Assembly (NCBI GenBank): GCA_958450365.1
Contig: CAUEEP010000727.1
Span: 558,001-622,000, forward strand
DNA from: Mesorhabditis belari
Taxonomy: Eukaryota; Nematoda; Chromadorea; Rhabditida; Rhabditidae
DNA length: 64,000 nt
Direction of reading: 5' to 3'
Shown here: in pieces, positions 34,524 through 47,415 of the stretch
Layout of the letters: the number at the start of each line of letters is the position of its first letter
Position numbering within the stretch: the stretch's first letter is position 1
Made by a program: the position numbers and the translations under genes
Notes under the pieces: model-generated
Told to the model about the DNA's origin: nothing
The model's database searches: none
Seen by the model: only the letters and a program-made list of their open reading frames with translations

Positions 34524-35442
34524 TCAACTGGGCGTAAAATAATTGAGCGTCGTAATCTTCCAAAAACCCAATGGAGAAATAGTTCGAGTTAATCTGTATT
34601 TTAAAATTAAATGGCATCAAATATAAACTTACGTAATATTGCAAACCAGAAGATCCTCAATGTGTTTGTTCAGATACTCCTTTGGCGTAAGGTCGTATGG
34701 AAGGGATTGAGAAGTCCGAAAGAAAACAACAGCCGTGAAATACCCATGCACGGTTCCAGGGTTAACTAAAGAGCAAACATAAAGTTCCTATTTATAACAG
34801 CCCCCATTCTAGCACATCAACAAAAATATGCACAACTCCTTTAAAAGAAAAAAAATTGAAACTCACATTGATAAATCTTCTTGCCAGAAAATAGCGCCGA
34901 GTGTAAAAAAGAGCAAAGCACATCGCCTTCCGTAACCCTATATTTAGTATTTTGTAAAACCAATATTGTTTACTAGCTTACTTGAATTGAGAAAGATCTG
35001 CTTCGGAACAGCGATCCCTGATTCTTTCTACTAGGTCTTTTGTACATAAATGAGAGAGGCCATCCCAATTGTTGCTTGTGATATATTCTGCGCATAACGA
35101 CGCCGCCTAAAGTGTATTATATTATATACTTATGCCTATTTGCAGAAAAAAAACTAAAGTTTTTACCTCCATGGCTCCACGAAGAAAGCTTTCTTGCGTG
35201 TAGTCCGGCTCTTTTCTTTTGTAGTAAAGTTCCGCAAGGTTGGTTGTCAAAAGACGAGAAACTTCAAAGTGAGGCGTCGCTACTTTCGGCTTCACAAAAA
35301 GTGAAAAGCTTGGCTAAAATGAAAGATAAAAAAGCAACGCGTAAAGGTTTACTTTTGCTCCTGATGAAGATGGCTGTGGGGCTGCCGAAAGAAACCGCAA
35401 GAAGGTGCACGTTTGCGGATGACGAACACGATTGATGACCAT
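34524..35442 (-). CDS. Mitochondrial MAIP1-like protein (TIM44-like fold), tentative
   Basis: Minus-strand exons 35353-35442, 35167-35313, 34982-35106, 34867-34937, 34633-34765 and 34524-34593, giving 211 aa in one frame. The N-terminus MVINRVRHPQTCTFLRFLSA is a strong mitochondrial presequence. The next part (FLRGAMEAASLCAEYITSN) and the alpha/beta C-terminal region (NPGTVHGYFTAVVFF, then GFWKITTLNYF) have the order seen in m-AAA-interacting protein 1 and other TIM44-like proteins. That assignment rests on pattern only. MAIP1 chaperones EMRE in the mitochondrial matrix. A duplicated relic of exon 5 lies at 33012-33077. Confidence 0.6.
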
Positions 35443-35499
35443 CTGAGAACCTGGAAAAATCAAGCATTTCCATTGTTATGTTTAAATAAGTAGAACAAT

Positions 35500-36166
35500 A
35501 AACAAAACAAGAAACGTGAGGATACTCCTTGCTTCGCTAGAAGTCTATGCGATTTCAGGGGGAGGCGAAGCCTTCAATTTGACTCCAAATGTTTTCTTTT
35601 TGAAAATAAGCACAATTGCCGAACATTGTTTCAAACGAAAAATGTGAAATTGAAAGACTGTCGCAAAAATTTTTGTTTTAAGTAGTTTTTTTTTTGCGAA
35701 AACAACTGAATAACTTTTGTTTCAGAAATAAAACAATAAAGCATGGCAAAATCGTAAGATATTCAGACAAGTGTTAAAGCATAAAGGTATTTCGTAGTGT
35801 TGTTCCGTTTGTGTTTTAGTTTATCAGGTTTTTTATGTTTCTCATCCATTCTTTTCAAAGTGTTAGAATTTCAAATGTCGCGCGTTGACTCTGCACGACC
35901 AGAAACGATGGGAACATGGAAAAGGAATTGATAAGCAAATGTTCCCACTCTTTATTGTGAAGCGCGAAAGATTTCTTTGCCTTTTTCTTGACCTCTCGTA
36001 AGTGACTCATTCTATAGGAGCAAATGCCTTTGGCAAAATGAAAGCAAAAATGACTTGCCCCGTTTTTATGAGATCTATACGTACAAAACTTTAGATTTTC
36101 GCATAATTTCTGTTATCTATTGGTTTCTTTTTATTCTGTTTTGGTATCAATTCCACTTTTTAGTCT
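35500..36166. other. Upstream region of the MBT gene
   Basis: A short frame ATG...TGA at 35875-35931 was seen but has no supported donor. No other gene. This is presumably the divergent promoter of the MBT gene and the MAIP1-like gene. Confidence 0.4.
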
Positions 36167-38678
36167 ATGCGCGAGTTTCGACCGATTGAGTTGATCAAAG
36201 GGATAAAACCCCATGAAAACTTGGACTACTCGTACTCTTGGGAAAGTAAGATCTGCCGTAAGTCGTTTTTTCTTTTTTGCTGGCTAATGTTAATCTTTTA
36301 GAATTTCTGGCGGATGACAGTGATTCGGAGAACATCAACATCAGGAAAGTGCTCCCAGTAAACGTTTTTGACGATGCTTGCTTCCGCGAGACGATTGCTC
36401 ATCTTACAACTGATATCGCAGTTAGTTCTGAGTTATTTTCGGGATGTAGTTAGAACAGCGCCAAAAATAGAGCGTCGGCGTGTTTTTAGTTCTCAGCCAC
36501 GTAGTTTCTTGTACAATTTCGACGCTTTTGCACCTTTTTCATACTTTTTGTGCAAATGCGTTAATTGGAAGCAAACCATACAAAAGAAGCAAGGATTAAA
36601 AGCTAATCGCTCTAAAATGAACGTTTTCCAGGTATTTTTTGCTCGGCGCTGAATTTTTAGCGCTGTTCTAACTAGATCCTTTTTTTCCATTACTTTTCTT
36701 TTAGCTTGAAGTCGAAGTAAAAGAACCTGGGACAAAAGATTGTGTTGGTAATGTTAAGTTGGTCTGGTTGGCAACCGTCAAAAAGGTAAAGAAAATCGGC
36801 ATTTTGAAGAGAACAATATTATAGGTTTGTGGATACCGTGTTTTGATGCGCTGGATTGGCTGTGATAAGGAGGGCGATGACAAACATGACTTTTGGATTA
36901 ACTTTTGCACTGCGGACTTGCATCGAGTTGGATGGGGGTAATAAATTTGCTTTTTTGGCTATTTAACTAACTAACATTTTAGTGCTGAAAATAAGGGCGA
37001 TGCCGTAAGCTATGTGACACCATTGGTGATTAGCGACAGACGAACTGATTGGAATGTTTTTCTTGTAAGCTTTAATGGCTTTAAGAGTTTGTTTTGAGTT
37101 CTTGTTTACCTAAGTAGCTAATATTATTATAGGCACAAAGTCTAACTCCTATGAGAACCTTGGCTCGGACATTTGAATCAATGAAACGACAAGTTCAAAA
37201 ATGTAAACTTCAAGTATGTTCAACTTAGAATATCTATCCTCTTAAATTAAATTTAGGTCGGAGAAAGAGTGGAATTGCTTGACAACAATGTTTCTACTAG
37301 AGTTCGCCCTGCCATTGTGCTAAAAACCGTTGGCCGTCGTGTGTGTCTTCAGGTGAGCTATTACATATCACTCAGAATAAGACTATGTAAATTGTAGGTG
37401 AAAAGCGTCGATTACGATGTTAAAAAAGATCCACACAAGGAAGATATAGCCGAGGAACGCCAGGTTAAAGTCTTCCTGAAAACTTCGTAGCTTTGATTTT
37501 TTTTTAGTTTGAAGGCGAATTTTGGTGTGATCAGGATTCACATTACATCTTTCACATTGGCTGGGCTGCGCGAAATGGTTATAAATGTTAGTTAGTTATC
37601 AGAATGTTATTTACCATTCCCTTTGTCTTCTTTATTGTAATTTTAGGTTATGCTCGGGATGGATACTTGAAGCATTGTGAGCAGATTGCCAGAGCTATCG
37701 AAAACGTGTTTTTAAATTTAAAAATAATTAGGATTTACATCTTTAGGACGTTGAACCAGAATTTGCTCCAAATGACGTCAGGCCAGAAATTGTTTTTGGT
37801 TTTCACAAAACCATTGAGCCCGGGACGGTTTGTTTTCATTTTGTCTTTAAATCTATATTTTTATAGCCACATTTTGAAGCCGGAATGAAACTTGAGTTTC
37901 TCGATCCGCTAGATACTAATTTCAACAAGCTCAAAGTGGGAACCGTGGTTAGACTTCTCAAGGTGTTTTTAAAATTCAAAGTGAGGATGTTTCTTAACCA
38001 CTTTATAGGATGGATATTTGGTTGTCGGTGCAGATGGAGATGATATGGAAAATGAATCAGTACCGTTCCATTGCACCAGTGGCTTCATTTTCCCTGTTGG
38101 CTACGCAAAAAAATACGGGATTAAGCTTATTCCTCCAGGAGGCGATGGTTTGCTTTTAACTCATGATCAATATAATTTTTTTCAGAAAATGATGAGGAAA
38201 ATTTTAACTGGGATGTCTACTTAAAGCAAACACGGGCAATTTCAGCGCCTGAAGCACTCTTTCAAAATGTAGCAGACAAGGAAAAAATGATGCGGGATTT
38301 TCCGGTAACATTTTTTCGCGAATTTTGGTAATAGCTATTTAGATTGGCGCAAGCTTCGAAGCATCGGATCTAAACGAATCTCAGCTCATTTGCCCTGCAC
38401 ATATAGTATCGATCAAAGGACGACTACTCGAAATTGGTTATGACGGTTGGGGAGCCGAATACAATCAACTTTTTGATTACAGGTAAAAATTAGTATAAAG
38501 TCATTTGCACTTGTTTTTCTCTATTTAGGGCACATGATATTTTTCCCCTCGGATGGTGCGAAGCCCATGGTTATAAGGTAATGAATTTTTTTTAAAATCA
38601 ACATTTTTGCTTACCTCTATTTAGCTTGAAATGCCCAAAGGTGAAGAACCACTAAAGAAAAAGAAAAAAATGTTTTGA
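36167..38678 (+). CDS. MBT-repeat chromatin protein (LIN-61/MBTR-1/L3MBTL2 type)
   Basis: Seventeen exons: 36167-36257, 36302-36420, 36705-36785, 36825-36937, 36983-37064, 37133-37213, 37257-37352, 37398-37463, 37508-37586, 37647-37705, 37747-37827, 37867-37962, 38009-38147, 38186-38304, 38343-38482, 38529-38577 and 38625-38678, giving 514 aa. Successive MBT modules are marked by YSWESKIC, DFWINFCTADLHRVGWG, FWCDQDSHYIFHIGWAARNG, GMKLEFLDPLDTN with the HCTSGFIFPVGYAKKYG pocket, then NWDVYLKQTRAISAPEALF and DIFPLGWCEAHGYKLEMPKG. The spacing fits four repeats. The basic end KKKKKMF may be nuclear-directing. MBT modules bind mono/di-methyl-lysine histones in Polycomb/synMuv repression. The start follows an acceptor (tttttag|TCTATG). 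Intron 2 holds a MITE. Confidence 0.88.
36446..36674. repeat. MITE in MBT intron 2
   Basis: TAGTTAGAACAGCGCCAAAAAT at the left and ATTTTTAGCGCTGTTCTAACTA at the right are reverse complements with one or two mismatches. The interior has a further inverted gctcggcgc / gcgtcggcg. The frames called here on both strands are by-products. Confidence 0.8.
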
Positions 38679-38991
38679 ATCTTTTGCGATGAAAATCATT
38701 TCATTATAAGTTGTTTGCTTATTATGTCTTTTAAAAAAAAAATTCCGAGTTTTTTTCTTTGTAAAGTTAACCGCTATGTTCTAATTTTTTCAAAATTTCT
38801 AATTTTGGATACTTTTCGTTGATTTAATACTATTCTACTGTTGATCTCTCATGAATTCGTTGAATTTGTTTTTTGGTGATAATAAACATTTATTGTTAGG
38901 TTTCACTCTTATTTTGAAAGCAGTGTTAGCCTTCAAGAGTCTTTAAACAATTTGGTTAATAAATTGTTAATCAGTGTCCTCTAGGCGTGTG

Positions 38992-41190
<2,199 letters not shown>

Positions 41191-41380
41191 TCTTCATTTG
41201 TAATATTAATCTGTGGATCTAAACTTTGTATTTTGATACTTTTTATTATTTCTTTTGTGATATGTTACTTTCTCGTGTGTTTCAATACTTATCACTTTTT
41301 TTTATGAAGCTCTAATTACTGCATTTCTCATTGCTCAATAGTTATTTTGGTATGTATTTTTTGAAATAAAACGATTTAAA

Positions 41381-41894
41381 TCAGGTATTCCAATAGATTT
41401 TAAAAACGATTAGATTGAAATCCGATCCAAAGACTAGAATTTTTGCGTCTTCATTTGTGGAAATGGAGCGAATTGTGACTTCATTGGAATTGCTTGAAGA
41501 ATAGACAAGTTGTGAAGAAATTGAGGTTTGGGAGCCAAAAATGACTAGACATGCCCAAATTTCAGTTCCCATTTCTCCCTGAAAAAACCTCGCGTTTTCC
41601 CAAGAATTATTTTTACTACCTTTTTGATTACGGTAATTTGCAAACGCGATCGATTGTCTGAAGAAAGTTGCAAACGGATTGAATCCCCTTGCATGGTAGG
41701 GATTTCACATTGAAACGAGGGGAAATCATCCTGATTTGATGTTGTCACCTAAATTTAGCGGGCTCTCGTGTTTGCACTATTCATTTTCGTTTGCTTACCT
41801 TAATTGTGGTACTTGATACTGTTCTGGAGCTGATATAGACTTGCCAGAATAGAAGTTCGTCTCCATTTTGGCCCTGAACTCTTCGATAAATCAT
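41381..41894 (-). CDS. Unrecognised multi-exon gene, possibly secreted
   Basis: Minus-strand exons 41799-41894, 41632-41748 and 41381-41578 join in phase at proper sites (AAG|gtaagc...aatttag|GTG; ACC|gtaatc...tttttcag|GGA). They encode 136 residues from MIYRRVQGQNGDELLFWQVY to FKIYWNT. It is rich in Ser/Thr and alternating hydrophobic residues, suggesting a beta-sandwich. A further coding-like stretch upstream (about 42013-42200, ISPFTAGVYLPISSQTHQ) may belong to it. It is not recognised; a CUB-like fold is a guess. It is convergent with the copine. Confidence 0.5.
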
Positions 41895-42374
41895 TTTTTT
41901 ATTTCATAAAAACCTCGAAATCTCTATAAAGACTCTGAAGACTATCGAAATTTTCGCCAAAATTGAGTCCAGTTGTGTTTAATTTGAGAGAAAGCTAAAT
42001 GTTTTTAATGTTAAGAGTCAAGAATGGGTGAAAATACTGGTTTATCGTCTTTTGCGACATATTTATAGGCAATTAGCTCCGTGTTATTCGAGATCTTCGC
42101 TTTTGTGTTGAAAATGAAATATGGTTGATGGGTTTGTGAGGAGATCGGTAGATAAACACCTGCCGTGAATGGAGAAATACCGGATATTGTTGTTGAATCG
42201 CTGAAATACCCGGTTAAGACATTTTACTGAACTTTTAAACCCTAATTTCTTTCTTGTTATCGTAAAATCACAATATCTTTAACTCGTACAGTAGGCTACA
42301 GTATTTTTATTAAAAGATATCCAGTCTTGTCAGCTGCATACTTTAATGAGACAGGACGACAGTATTCATCTAGC

Positions 42375-42437
42375 GGGAGTGGGACAAATGCGACCTTTTT
42401 TGCGACAAATGCGAAAGGTCGCATTTGTCCCACTCCC
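42375..42437. mobile_element. 63-bp hairpin-only element, copy 4 of the GGGACAAATGCGACC family
   Basis: It starts GGGAGTGGGACAAATGCGACC and ends in the exact complement, with 21-bp arms meeting a short G/T-rich centre. It is flanked by an exact 8-bp duplication CATCTAGC (42367-42374 and 42438-42445). It contains nothing but the shared terminus of copies 1-3. Confidence 0.9.
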
Positions 42438-42961
42438 CATCTAGCTTAGAGTGTTCTCCTCTCAAATCTTGTTTTCTAAAAGGTGCTCGTTAGCAAAGTC
42501 ATTTTCTAAAAAGCGCGCTTTTCTTTTATTATTTCTGAAAGTTTTATTTCTTTTTCTATCATTATCGGAATTTTATAGTTTTAAACAAATATTTATTTTT
42601 GGAAACAACAAACAAGGGAAGAAGATGGTCAACCAAAGGAGAAAAAGACGAACAACGAACAGAGTTTTCTTTTCTGTATATTTTCGATATTTTAAAAATC
42701 TGCCGGGGTTGATTGCTTTTCTTTAGTAAAAGAACGTAAGAAAGAAGACGAAAAGAAAAAGGCGAAAGAAAAAAAACTTCAGGAGGCAGGGCAAAAAAGA
42801 AAGAGAAGTCAGAGGTTACTCATTTTCTATATATGCTTTTCGTAATTATCTAAAACTCACTAACGTTCGCGTTTTCCACGCAATCTAAGCCCCGCTCCTT
42901 TTTGAAAATAGCTCATCTGACATCTGTCCGTTCGTCTGCGCGCACGAACAGATGTCTCTTC

Positions 42962-43418
42962 GGTACTTTTCCAATATCGGGGGAGCGAAAGGAAAATCAG
43001 GGGAGCAAATTTTGCCCCCTCGAAAAATGCATTCCCAGGAGTGTATTTTAACTGCAACGTTTTTTTTAAAACTTTAACGACGATGCGCTTCTCCGACATT
43101 TGTGGAAATGAATACAATCCCTTTTTACAGTTAATTTGTGATTGCTAGAAAGGTTTTTGTTTCGGTTACTTCGTTTACATTTGTTCGTTCGGGATTGTGG
43201 AGCGTTCGGCAAAAAGAGAAGGGGACCGATAGGGAAGGTAGAGGTAGGTTTGGTGTTAGATATTTAAGTCACTTTTGTGATCTAATATAAAGGTTGTGAG
43301 AATAACGGGTAATTCGCGGATTTTATGGTGGTAATTTGTATAATATAGGACATATGTAGCGCTGGCAAAATTTGCTCCCCTGATTTTCCTTTCGCTCCCC
43401 CGATATTGGAAAAGTACC
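42962..43418. mobile_element. hAT-type MITE, TIR GGTACTTTTCC, copy A
   Basis: Ends are GGTACTTTTCCAATATCGGG and its complement. Inverted arms of about 60 bp include GGGGGAGCGAAAGGAAAATC. It is flanked by an exact 8-bp duplication GTCTCTTC (42954-42961 and 43419-43426), typical of hAT insertions. A relative is at 63213-63772. The 85-codon minus frame at 42860-43117 is a by-product. Confidence 0.85.
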
Positions 43419-43632
43419 GTCTCTTCTACTTTATATATAGTAGCTTAATATCAAATCCTGTTTGCAAAAAAAATAGAGGAAAAAAAAGCAATAATTACAC
43501 TTCATTTTGACTTTGAAGGATGAAAATAACTTTCTACTTATGAACTGCGAGATTACGGTAGTTTGGCACTTTTTAGAAAACATGATTTGAGAGATTGCAC
43601 ACTCTAATCTAGCTATGTTTTAAAACTTTGAC

Positions 43633-44499
43633 TCACCCAAAAACATTGCAGAAATCGGAATTGCTGAGTTTCGCGCAACTCTCACAACAATAAATCGTGT
43701 CCATATCATCACATTCGTTCTAAAAATTCTTGAGGATTATCCTCTTCATTTGTTCTCAATACTCTTTGGCAATTTTCTTCGATGTAGTGAATTTGACAGG
43801 ATGAACAAGCATAATCCTGAGTGGCAGTTATAGAATAGGTTTTTTTAGAGATCACTAAAAGAGAAAAACTTGAAGCTTAAACATCGCTCAACACTCACAA
43901 CTCCCGTTTGATGCAAGAAAAGCAATCGTTGAAGTTTTGAAGTCAAAGAAAAGAAATGCAGCTGGAAACTTTGGTAAGCTGTTGATGTTTTTTGAGACTC
44001 ACGTTCTCCGGTAGAAGATGGATAACTGACGATATTGACTTGATCACTAGACAAGGTGGAATCGCGAATACTCAAAGGAACTTTATAGGAATTTGCTTGT
44101 AATTTGGTAATTTACGCGATTGTTTGATTCAAGATAGTTGCTGGTGGAAGACTGGAAGCAGGAGGGGATCTGGTTGTCTCAGTGATTCGATTTGTCCTTG
44201 TCGTTGTCCCCACAACCGATGGATTGGGAGATTTATCTTTGTCTACAACTTGATTGATCTATTTCTATTGCTTCTTGTACCTTTAAAGACAAAAAAGTGT
44301 AGACAGAGTCCAACAATGGTGAGAACAATAGCCACTGATACGATTACAAACAACCACATTAAAGCATAACGAAGCCATCCACTTTTCTCTATAGAAAAAG
44401 TTCAGATGTCATCAAGAATTTCTCACGTTTCTCCGTTTGATACTTTTGCTTCCAAAACGCTTCATATGATGGTGGGCTTGGTCTGATAAAGTTGTTCAT
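43633..44499 (-). CDS. Single-pass membrane protein with Cys-rich C-terminal domain (unrecognised)
   Basis: Minus-strand exons 44427-44499, 44281-44388, 44116-44236, 44003-44070, 43899-43961, 43763-43854 and 43633-43719 join in one frame, giving 203 aa. The N-terminal 40 residues are polar (MNNFIRPSPPSYEAFWKQKY), then comes one membrane span (YALMWLFVIVSVAIVLTIVG). A Thr/Ser/Pro-rich stalk with N-glycosylation sites follows. The C-terminus is YACSSCQIHYIEENCQR joined to ECDDMDTIYCCESC, nine cysteines in 45 residues. Lack of a cleavable signal suggests type II topology with the Cys domain outside. No known family was recognised. One acceptor is the unusual ctttgag. Confidence 0.6.
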
Positions 44500-44985
44500 T
44501 TCTTGAACGCGAAATCTTTAAAAACCTGGACTCGACGCTATTCATTTTGTTGCGAAATGTTCATAGTGATTCGGATATGAAATGAATTTGGTGAAGCTGG
44601 TGAATGATTGAAAAGTGTTGCTGAATGAGGTTTGGATCTTTTCGGGGTCAGCAGTAATTCTTAGTGAATGGAGAAGAGAAAAGGAGAAATGGTTTCTTTG
44701 TAAAGTCGAACAAGTGCCTGTAGAAGAAGGGAATCAAATGCTTATCATTTTCTTCTTTTTCTCCCAAAATTCCCTAAAGAACAAACAAAACGCTCGAACA
44801 ACGAGAGGGGGGAAACATCAAATGTTTTTCCTTTTAAGATTAAACCAATTTTATACTGTTATTCTTAAATTTCCTTATCATCCGCACGAATTTTCTCAAT
44901 TTGCAGTCTTTCAATGTCTCATTGACAGTAATTTTTGTATTTAAATGTCGAGTAAAAGGAAATAGCTCATTAAATGTTTCATTCA
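44500..44985. other. Intergenic, no gene seen
   Basis: A 109-codon plus frame at 44615-44944 has no splice context. This is the upstream region of the minus-strand membrane-protein gene. Confidence 0.4.
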
Positions 44986-45545
44986 TTTTCTACTCTACTT
45001 GCAAAATGGCCACTTAATTTATTCGAGCCAATCGCTTCACTACGAGACTTCTCGCCTCACTCGGAGCCGCTCTCTATGCTTTCACTCCACAGATTGTTGT
45101 TTATATTGTTTTGTTTTAACACATTTCCCATTTCGTCTTTTGAACTTACTTTGTTTTAGAGTACTTGAGCTCAAATTGCAGCTATAATATTACTTTCGCA
45201 ACAAATTGAAAAGCCTACATTTTCTAATTTACCCGGTTAAAATGCTCTTCTTTTGTTCGTTTCTACTCTACTTGCAAAATGACCACTCAATTTATTCGAG
45301 CCAATCGCTTTACTACGGGACTTCTCGCCTCACTCGGAGCCGCTCTCTATGCTTTCGATTCACAGGTTGTTGTTTATATTGTTTTGTTTTAACACATTTG
45401 ACCATTTCGTCTTTTGAACTTACTTTGTTTTAAGTACTTGAGCTCAAATTCCAGCTATAATATTACTTTCGATTTTGTTAGTTTAGCAACAAATTGAAAA
45501 GCCTACATTTTCTACTTTACCCGGTTAAAATGCTCTTCTTTTGTT
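44986..45545. repeat. 273-bp tandem duplication carrying arginine-kinase exon 1
   Basis: About 44986-45258 and 45259-45545 are direct repeats, more than 90 percent identical by eye, each containing the ATG-start exon. Copy 1 (ATG at 45006) has a TAA as the fourth codon (MAT-stop). Copy 2 (ATG at 45279) reads through. Confidence 0.85.
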
Positions 45546-46125
45546 CTTTATATAGTTTGTTTTTCAGGCTTCGATGTTCGCAAAGACTGACGCCGATTCG
45601 GAGACAGTGAAGAAAATCGAGGAAGCCTACAAGTAGCTGAATGGATCCGACGGAGAGAAATGCAAATCATTGTTGAAGAAACACTTGACAAAAGAAGTGA
45701 TGGAGAAATTGAAGATGAAGAAGACAAAATTGGGGGCCACTTTGTACAATTGTATCCGCTCGGGAGTCTACAATCTTGATACTGGTGTTGGGGTTTATGC
45801 GCTTGATGCTGAGTCATACAAGGTTTGGCTTTGATTATTAATTCGCAATCTGTTATTTTAGGTTTTCTCTGACCTTTTCGAACCGATTATTGAGGATTAC
45901 CATGGCTTCTATCCAATCAGAAGCACCCGTGAGCGAAAGACTCTGAGGGCGGAGTATTTTCCATCTCAAACAAGGTAATTTTTATTGTTGATTTTTAAGA
46001 ACCATATGTTATTATTTGTTATAACTTAGGCAATTATTTTAGGCTCGTCTTGGTTTTTCGGAATACGAGGCGGTGAAGCAGATGTATTAAAGAAACTCAT
46101 CGAAATGGAGGAGAAGGAAAAATGA
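45279..46125 (+). pseudogene. Arginine kinase pseudogene
   Basis: Exon 1 (45279-45365) encodes MTTQFIRANRFTTGLLASLG. Exon 2 (45568-45822) encodes KTDADSETVKKIEEAYK, a TAG stop, then [18 protein letters not shown] and [16 protein letters not shown], clear phosphagen-kinase N-domain sequence. Exon 3 (45862-45974) has FSDLFEPIIEDYHGFYP. After that about 250 residues, including the whole ATP-guanido catalytic region, are missing, and the sequence jumps to the C-terminal RLGFSEYEAVKQMY at 46043, followed by a stop and shift before LIEMEEKEK. Splice sites are retained, so it arose by DNA duplication, not from a processed mRNA. Confidence 0.85.
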
Positions 46126-47415
46126 ATCGATACGAATCTTCGCTCGGTTCAACAAATGATTGTCATTGAACAAAACGGTTCAACAAATGATTGTCATGAT
46201 CTATTCGAGTTCTTAAATAAAATGCTTTAAGCCTTTGCATGTATTTTGTTGATAAAATGATAAAAAGCAGAAACAAAGAAATCCATTTCTTACGTTTTGT
46301 TACATAGATTGCAATTCTTGACATCCCAATCGATGAAAGTTTTCCAAAACCTAATTTATTAGTCATATGTTATTTTTATGATCAAGGCGTGTCTATCACG
46401 ATGATTTGCTTTGAATGGAGATAGGTTGAATGTTGAAAAAGAAGAAAAAGATTAGACATTGTCTATCTTTCTTCAAGAGAACTTCACACAATTGCCAAGA
46501 GTCGGAGATTCTTTTGAAGTCGAAACATGAGTGATTTTGGAAGAGGACTTATAGTTAATGAGAGAAGAGGGGAGCAAAAAGAGATATTGTTCTGTTGTTG
46601 TTTTTATGTATAAAAATGAGAGAGATAGAGAGAGGGAGGGAGCAATGGTGGGGATGAAAGCAAACGAAGTGGAACAACGCGTCTCTCGACACATACACAC
46701 CCAAAAAATGGCAAAATGGGGAGCAAATCTGAAAATTTCGCCTAAAAACCGCATTTTCTCTCTCAATCAGCGCCAACCAAGGACCCAAAAAAAGCGATGG
46801 AAATGAATGGGGAATGAGAGAAATTCCCGAGAAATCCCTCACAAATGATCATCTCCTCTGTGATCTCTTTTTCTTTTCTTTTCTTTTCTTTTCCTTTCTA
46901 TCAATTCGTTTCTCTTTTCTCCTTTTCTCCCCAACTTCAACCACATCATTTTACTCGGATTCTAATTTATTTCACTTTTTGACTGAGTTTAATTGCTCGT
47001 TATTGTTGAGGTTTTCTCTCTTTCTTTTTTTGGGATTCTAGGGCCCAGATCGTACTGTCCTTGCAAGCGCACGCTTTCTGCCACACTCACCCATTTATTT
47101 TACGCTGCTCATTTTGAGAATGTTTATAAAAACTAGCAATTAGATGCGCTAGCAAACGTACGTTTTGTTCAAGCATATGATTAGAGCAAACGTACGTTTT
47201 GTTCAAGCACGGCAAGTTGAGAATCCTCAACTTGCCGTGCTTAGATTTTACCCCATTCTTGTAATCCAGAAATTGAGCTTTCAAATCTGTCCATTGTTTT
47301 ATAAAACCGATCTTATCAAATAACGATTTCCTCATTTTCAGATAAGAATCGTGTCTCCGATCTGAAAAAGAGAATCCTCAACTTGCCGAGAAAAAGAGAG
47401 TGATCTCTAGATATT
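46126..47415. other. Intergenic, low-complexity tracts, small palindromes
   Basis: AG-rich and CT-rich tracts (46440-47030) generate shadow frames. A direct repeat gcaaacgtacgttttgttcaagc occurs at about 47153 and 47187. A palindrome cacggcaagttgagaatcc / its complement is centred near 47224, and a further copy lies at about 47371. No gene recognised. Confidence 0.5.

Noticed and set aside
44615..44944. 109-codon plus-strand frame
   Set aside because: No flanking signals or domain; composition like the surrounding AT-rich DNA.
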